Below are positions 33,566 to 35,132 of a DNA stretch of 35,132 nt, in pieces (the first letter of the stretch is position 1; each line of letters opens with the position of its first letter). Source of the DNA: Wenzhouxiangellaceae bacterium (GTDB lineage: Bacteria > Pseudomonadota > Gammaproteobacteria > Xanthomonadales > Wenzhouxiangellaceae); NCBI GenBank assembly GCA_018334995.1, contig JAGXKW010000024.1:1-35132 (forward strand), written 5' to 3'. The notes under the pieces are model-generated. The model worked only from the letters and a program-made list of their open reading frames with translations, was not told the DNA's origin and ran no database searches. The position numbers were made by a program, and so were the translations under genes.

Positions 33566-34438
33566 TCAGAGCCGATTTTGTCTCGTTACCGCAACATTGT
33601 CGATCAGTCTGGCCCTTCCGAGATAAGCAGCGGCGAAAACGCGATCGTCGCTGCCGTCTGCCGGGGCCAGCGTTTCGGCGTTTCGCAGCTCGACGTACTC
33701 GGGCCGGAAACCAAGCGAGGCAAGACGCTCCATACCAGACCGCCGAAGCCGGTCGAAAGTTCCCGGCCCCTGTTCGGCCGCCTCGTCGGCCAGTGCCTGC
33801 AGCACGCGGTACAGCGCCGGCGCGATCTCCCGCTCCGAATCGGTCAGGTACCGGTTGCGCGAGCTCAGCGCCAGCCCGTCGGCCTCGCGCACGGTCGGCG
33901 CGGCGTCTATCGCGACCGGGACCGAAAAATCCTCGACCATCCGGCGGATGATCAGCAGCTGCTGGTAATCCTTCTCGCCGAACACGGCGCGCTCGGGACG
34001 AAGCTGCCACAGCAGCCGCATGACCACACCGCAGACCCCGTCGAAGTGACCCGGCCGGTGCGCGCCGCACAGGCAATCGGCCAGCGCAGCCGGCGCTCGG
34101 ATCGCGAACCGGTATGCTTCGGGCAGCGGATACATGGTCGCCGACGCCGGCGTCCAGGCCGCATCGCAGCCGGCCGACGCGAGCGCCTCGAGATCCGCGG
34201 CCAGCGTGCGCGGATAGCGCTCGAAATCCTCGCCGGGACCGAACTGGGTCGGGTTGACGAAGATGCTGGCGATGACCGCCGTCCCGTCCTGCGCGGCGTG
34301 CTCGACCAGCTTCAGATGCCCTGCATGCAGGTTGCCCATGGTGGGCACGAAGTGCACCGAACCGGACTGCGCGGCGCGCCAGTCGGCCAGCGCGTCCAGA
34401 CTGTCGAGCAGCGTGATCGAATCAGGTCCGGTCGCCAT
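33566..34438 (-). CDS. panC: Pantothenate synthetase
   Basis: Condenses pantoate with beta-alanine using ATP. The 290-aa product shows the nucleotidyltransferase motifs: PTMGNLHAGHLKLV (HxGH-type), FVNPTQFGPGEDFERYPRT, GEKDYQQ, and the KMSKS-like LSSRNRYL. ATG at 34438 (Met-Ala-Thr-Gly) overlaps the panB stop by 17 nt, so panB and panC are translationally coupled; the frame runs on to 34504 inside panB but those residues are not PanC-like. panD supplies its beta-alanine and panB its pantoate precursor. Confidence 0.96.
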   Translation of the reverse strand: MATGPDSITLLDSLDALADWRAAQSGSVHFVPTMGNLHAGHLKLVEHAAQDGTAVIASIFVNPTQFGPGEDFERYPRTLAADLEALASAGCDAAWTPASATMYPLPEAYRFAIRAPAALADCLCGAHRPGHFDGVCGVVMRLLWQLRPERAVFGEKDYQQLLIIRRMVEDFSVPVAIDAAPTVREADGLALSSRNRYLTDSEREIAPALYRVLQALADEAAEQGPGTFDRLRRSGMERLASLGFRPEYVELRNAETLAPADGSDDRVFAAAYLGRARLIDNVAVTRQNRL

Positions 34439-35132
34439 AGGACTCGGCATCCGACGGGAAGTCCCGGGAACGAACCGCCTCGATGAAAGCCCGGACGGCG
34501 GCATCCATCGAACCGGCCCCGGCCATGAAATCGCGCACGAAGCGCGGTTTGCGCCCGCCGCCGATCCCCAATGCGTCGTAGGACACCAGCACCTGGCCGT
34601 CCACGTCCGGCCCGGCGCCGATGCCGATGACCGGAATGGCGAGGCTGGCCGCGACCTCCGCGCCCAGCGCGCCGGGCACGCATTCGAGCACGAGCATGCC
34701 GCAACCGGACTCTTCGAGTCGGCCCGCTTCCTCGATCAGGCGGGTCGCGGCGTCGGCATCCCGGCCCTGTACCCGGTATCCGGAGAGCTGGTGCACCGAT
34801 TGCGGGGTAAGCCCGAGATGGCCGCAGACCGGCACGCCGAAATCGGCCAGCTGCCGGACGATCTCCACGACCGCGCTGCCGCCCTCGAGCTTCACCATTT
34901 CGGCACCGGCCTGCATCAGCGACCTGGCGCTGTCGATCGCGCCGGACGGGTCGGCATAGCTCAAGAACGGCAGGTCGCCGATCACCATCGCGCGCTCGTT
35001 TCCGCGCCGCACGCACTCGACGTGATAGGCCATCTGGGCGACGGTCACCGGCAGCGTGGAATCGCGCCCCTGGATGACGTTGCCCAGCGAGTCCCCGACC
35101 AGCAGGCAGTCGACGCCGGCGCGGTCGAACAC
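34422..35132 (-). CDS. panB: 3-methyl-2-oxobutanoate hydroxymethyltransferase (5' end cut by window)
   Basis: Forms ketopantoate from alpha-ketoisovalerate and methylene-tetrahydrofolate, the first step of pantoate synthesis. 236 codons are visible; the frame runs off the right edge, so roughly the first 30 residues are missing (usual length about 265). Signatures: VDCLLVGDSLGNVIQG with the Mg-binding Asp, PVCGHLGLTPQS, LVLECVP with the catalytic Glu, and IPVIGIGAG. The GTG at 35130-35132 is an internal Val codon, not a start. It heads the panB-panC-panD-pgi series. Confidence 0.95.
   Translation of the reverse strand: MFDRAGVDCLLVGDSLGNVIQGRDSTLPVTVAQMAYHVECVRRGNERAMVIGDLPFLSYADPSGAIDSARSLMQAGAEMVKLEGGSAVVEIVRQLADFGVPVCGHLGLTPQSVHQLSGYRVQGRDADAATRLIEEAGRLEESGCGMLVLECVPGALGAEVAASLAIPVIGIGAGPDVDGQVLVSYDALGIGGGRKPRFVRDFMAGAGSMDAAVRAFIEAVRSRDFPSDAESYGDRT

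Overview
The window reads as chromosomal DNA of a GC-rich, probably halophilic gammaproteobacterium near the Xanthomonadales/Chromatiales border; a Wenzhouxiangella-like organism would fit. This rests on the high GC, the panB-panC-panD-pgi gene order, a two-gene glycine betaine synthesis operon (glycine/sarcosine plus sarcosine/dimethylglycine methyltransferases), an AlkB-type alkane hydroxylase and the style of the short palindromic repeats. The placement is inference; no database was searched.

Layout. 1-2931: asparagine synthetase B (minus), REP-like palindromes on its 3' side and a 0.74-kb two-armed inverted repeat on its 5' side. 2932-8549: a CDF zinc/cation exporter, then a translationally coupled metallophosphoesterase/SMC-like ATPase pair (YhaO/YhaN, SbcD/SbcC class). 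8714-11706 (minus): overlapping sulfotransferase, family-4 glycosyltransferase and polysaccharide-deacetylase-like genes, probably one glycan or glycolipid operon. 12016-15726: cold-shock protein with a strong terminator, an NRDE protein, then the NfeD protease/slipin pair. 15863-18906 (minus): secreted S9 peptidase and a quinone oxidoreductase. 19251-21702: DUF454 membrane protein, an NsrR-like Fe-S regulator, a YeiH-type transporter and a small exported protein. 22333-23559: tRNA-Arg(ACG) and alkB. 24000-27203: a SWIM-SNF2 helicase. 27325-28433: a tRNA-Ser cluster. 28500-31198: AhpD-like protein, GDCCxC protein and the betaine operon. 31486-35132 (minus): pgi, panD, panC, panB (cut by the window edge).

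The most unusual content is around the tRNA genes. Two tRNA-Ser genes (anticodons GGA and TGA) each occur twice: one copy is broken in the T-loop, right after TTCGAA, by a near-identical 172-nt GC-rich hairpin-filled insert, and the next copy is intact. The insert consists of two diverged units that begin AACCGAGCRAAGCGAGCTC and end GCGCAGT. Units of the same family lie 5 kb away beside tRNA-Arg, where each is followed by a copy of the last ~18 nt of that tRNA. The tRNA terminators also sit in palindromes that mirror the tRNA T-arm and acceptor end. The arrangement recalls the tyrT (rtT) repeats of E. coli, whose units carry the tRNA 3' end, but here one unit family is shared by different tRNAs and splits the T-loop. 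A second item of interest is a promoter-plus-terminator module between panC and panD that could make a ~105-nt RNA or act as an attenuator.
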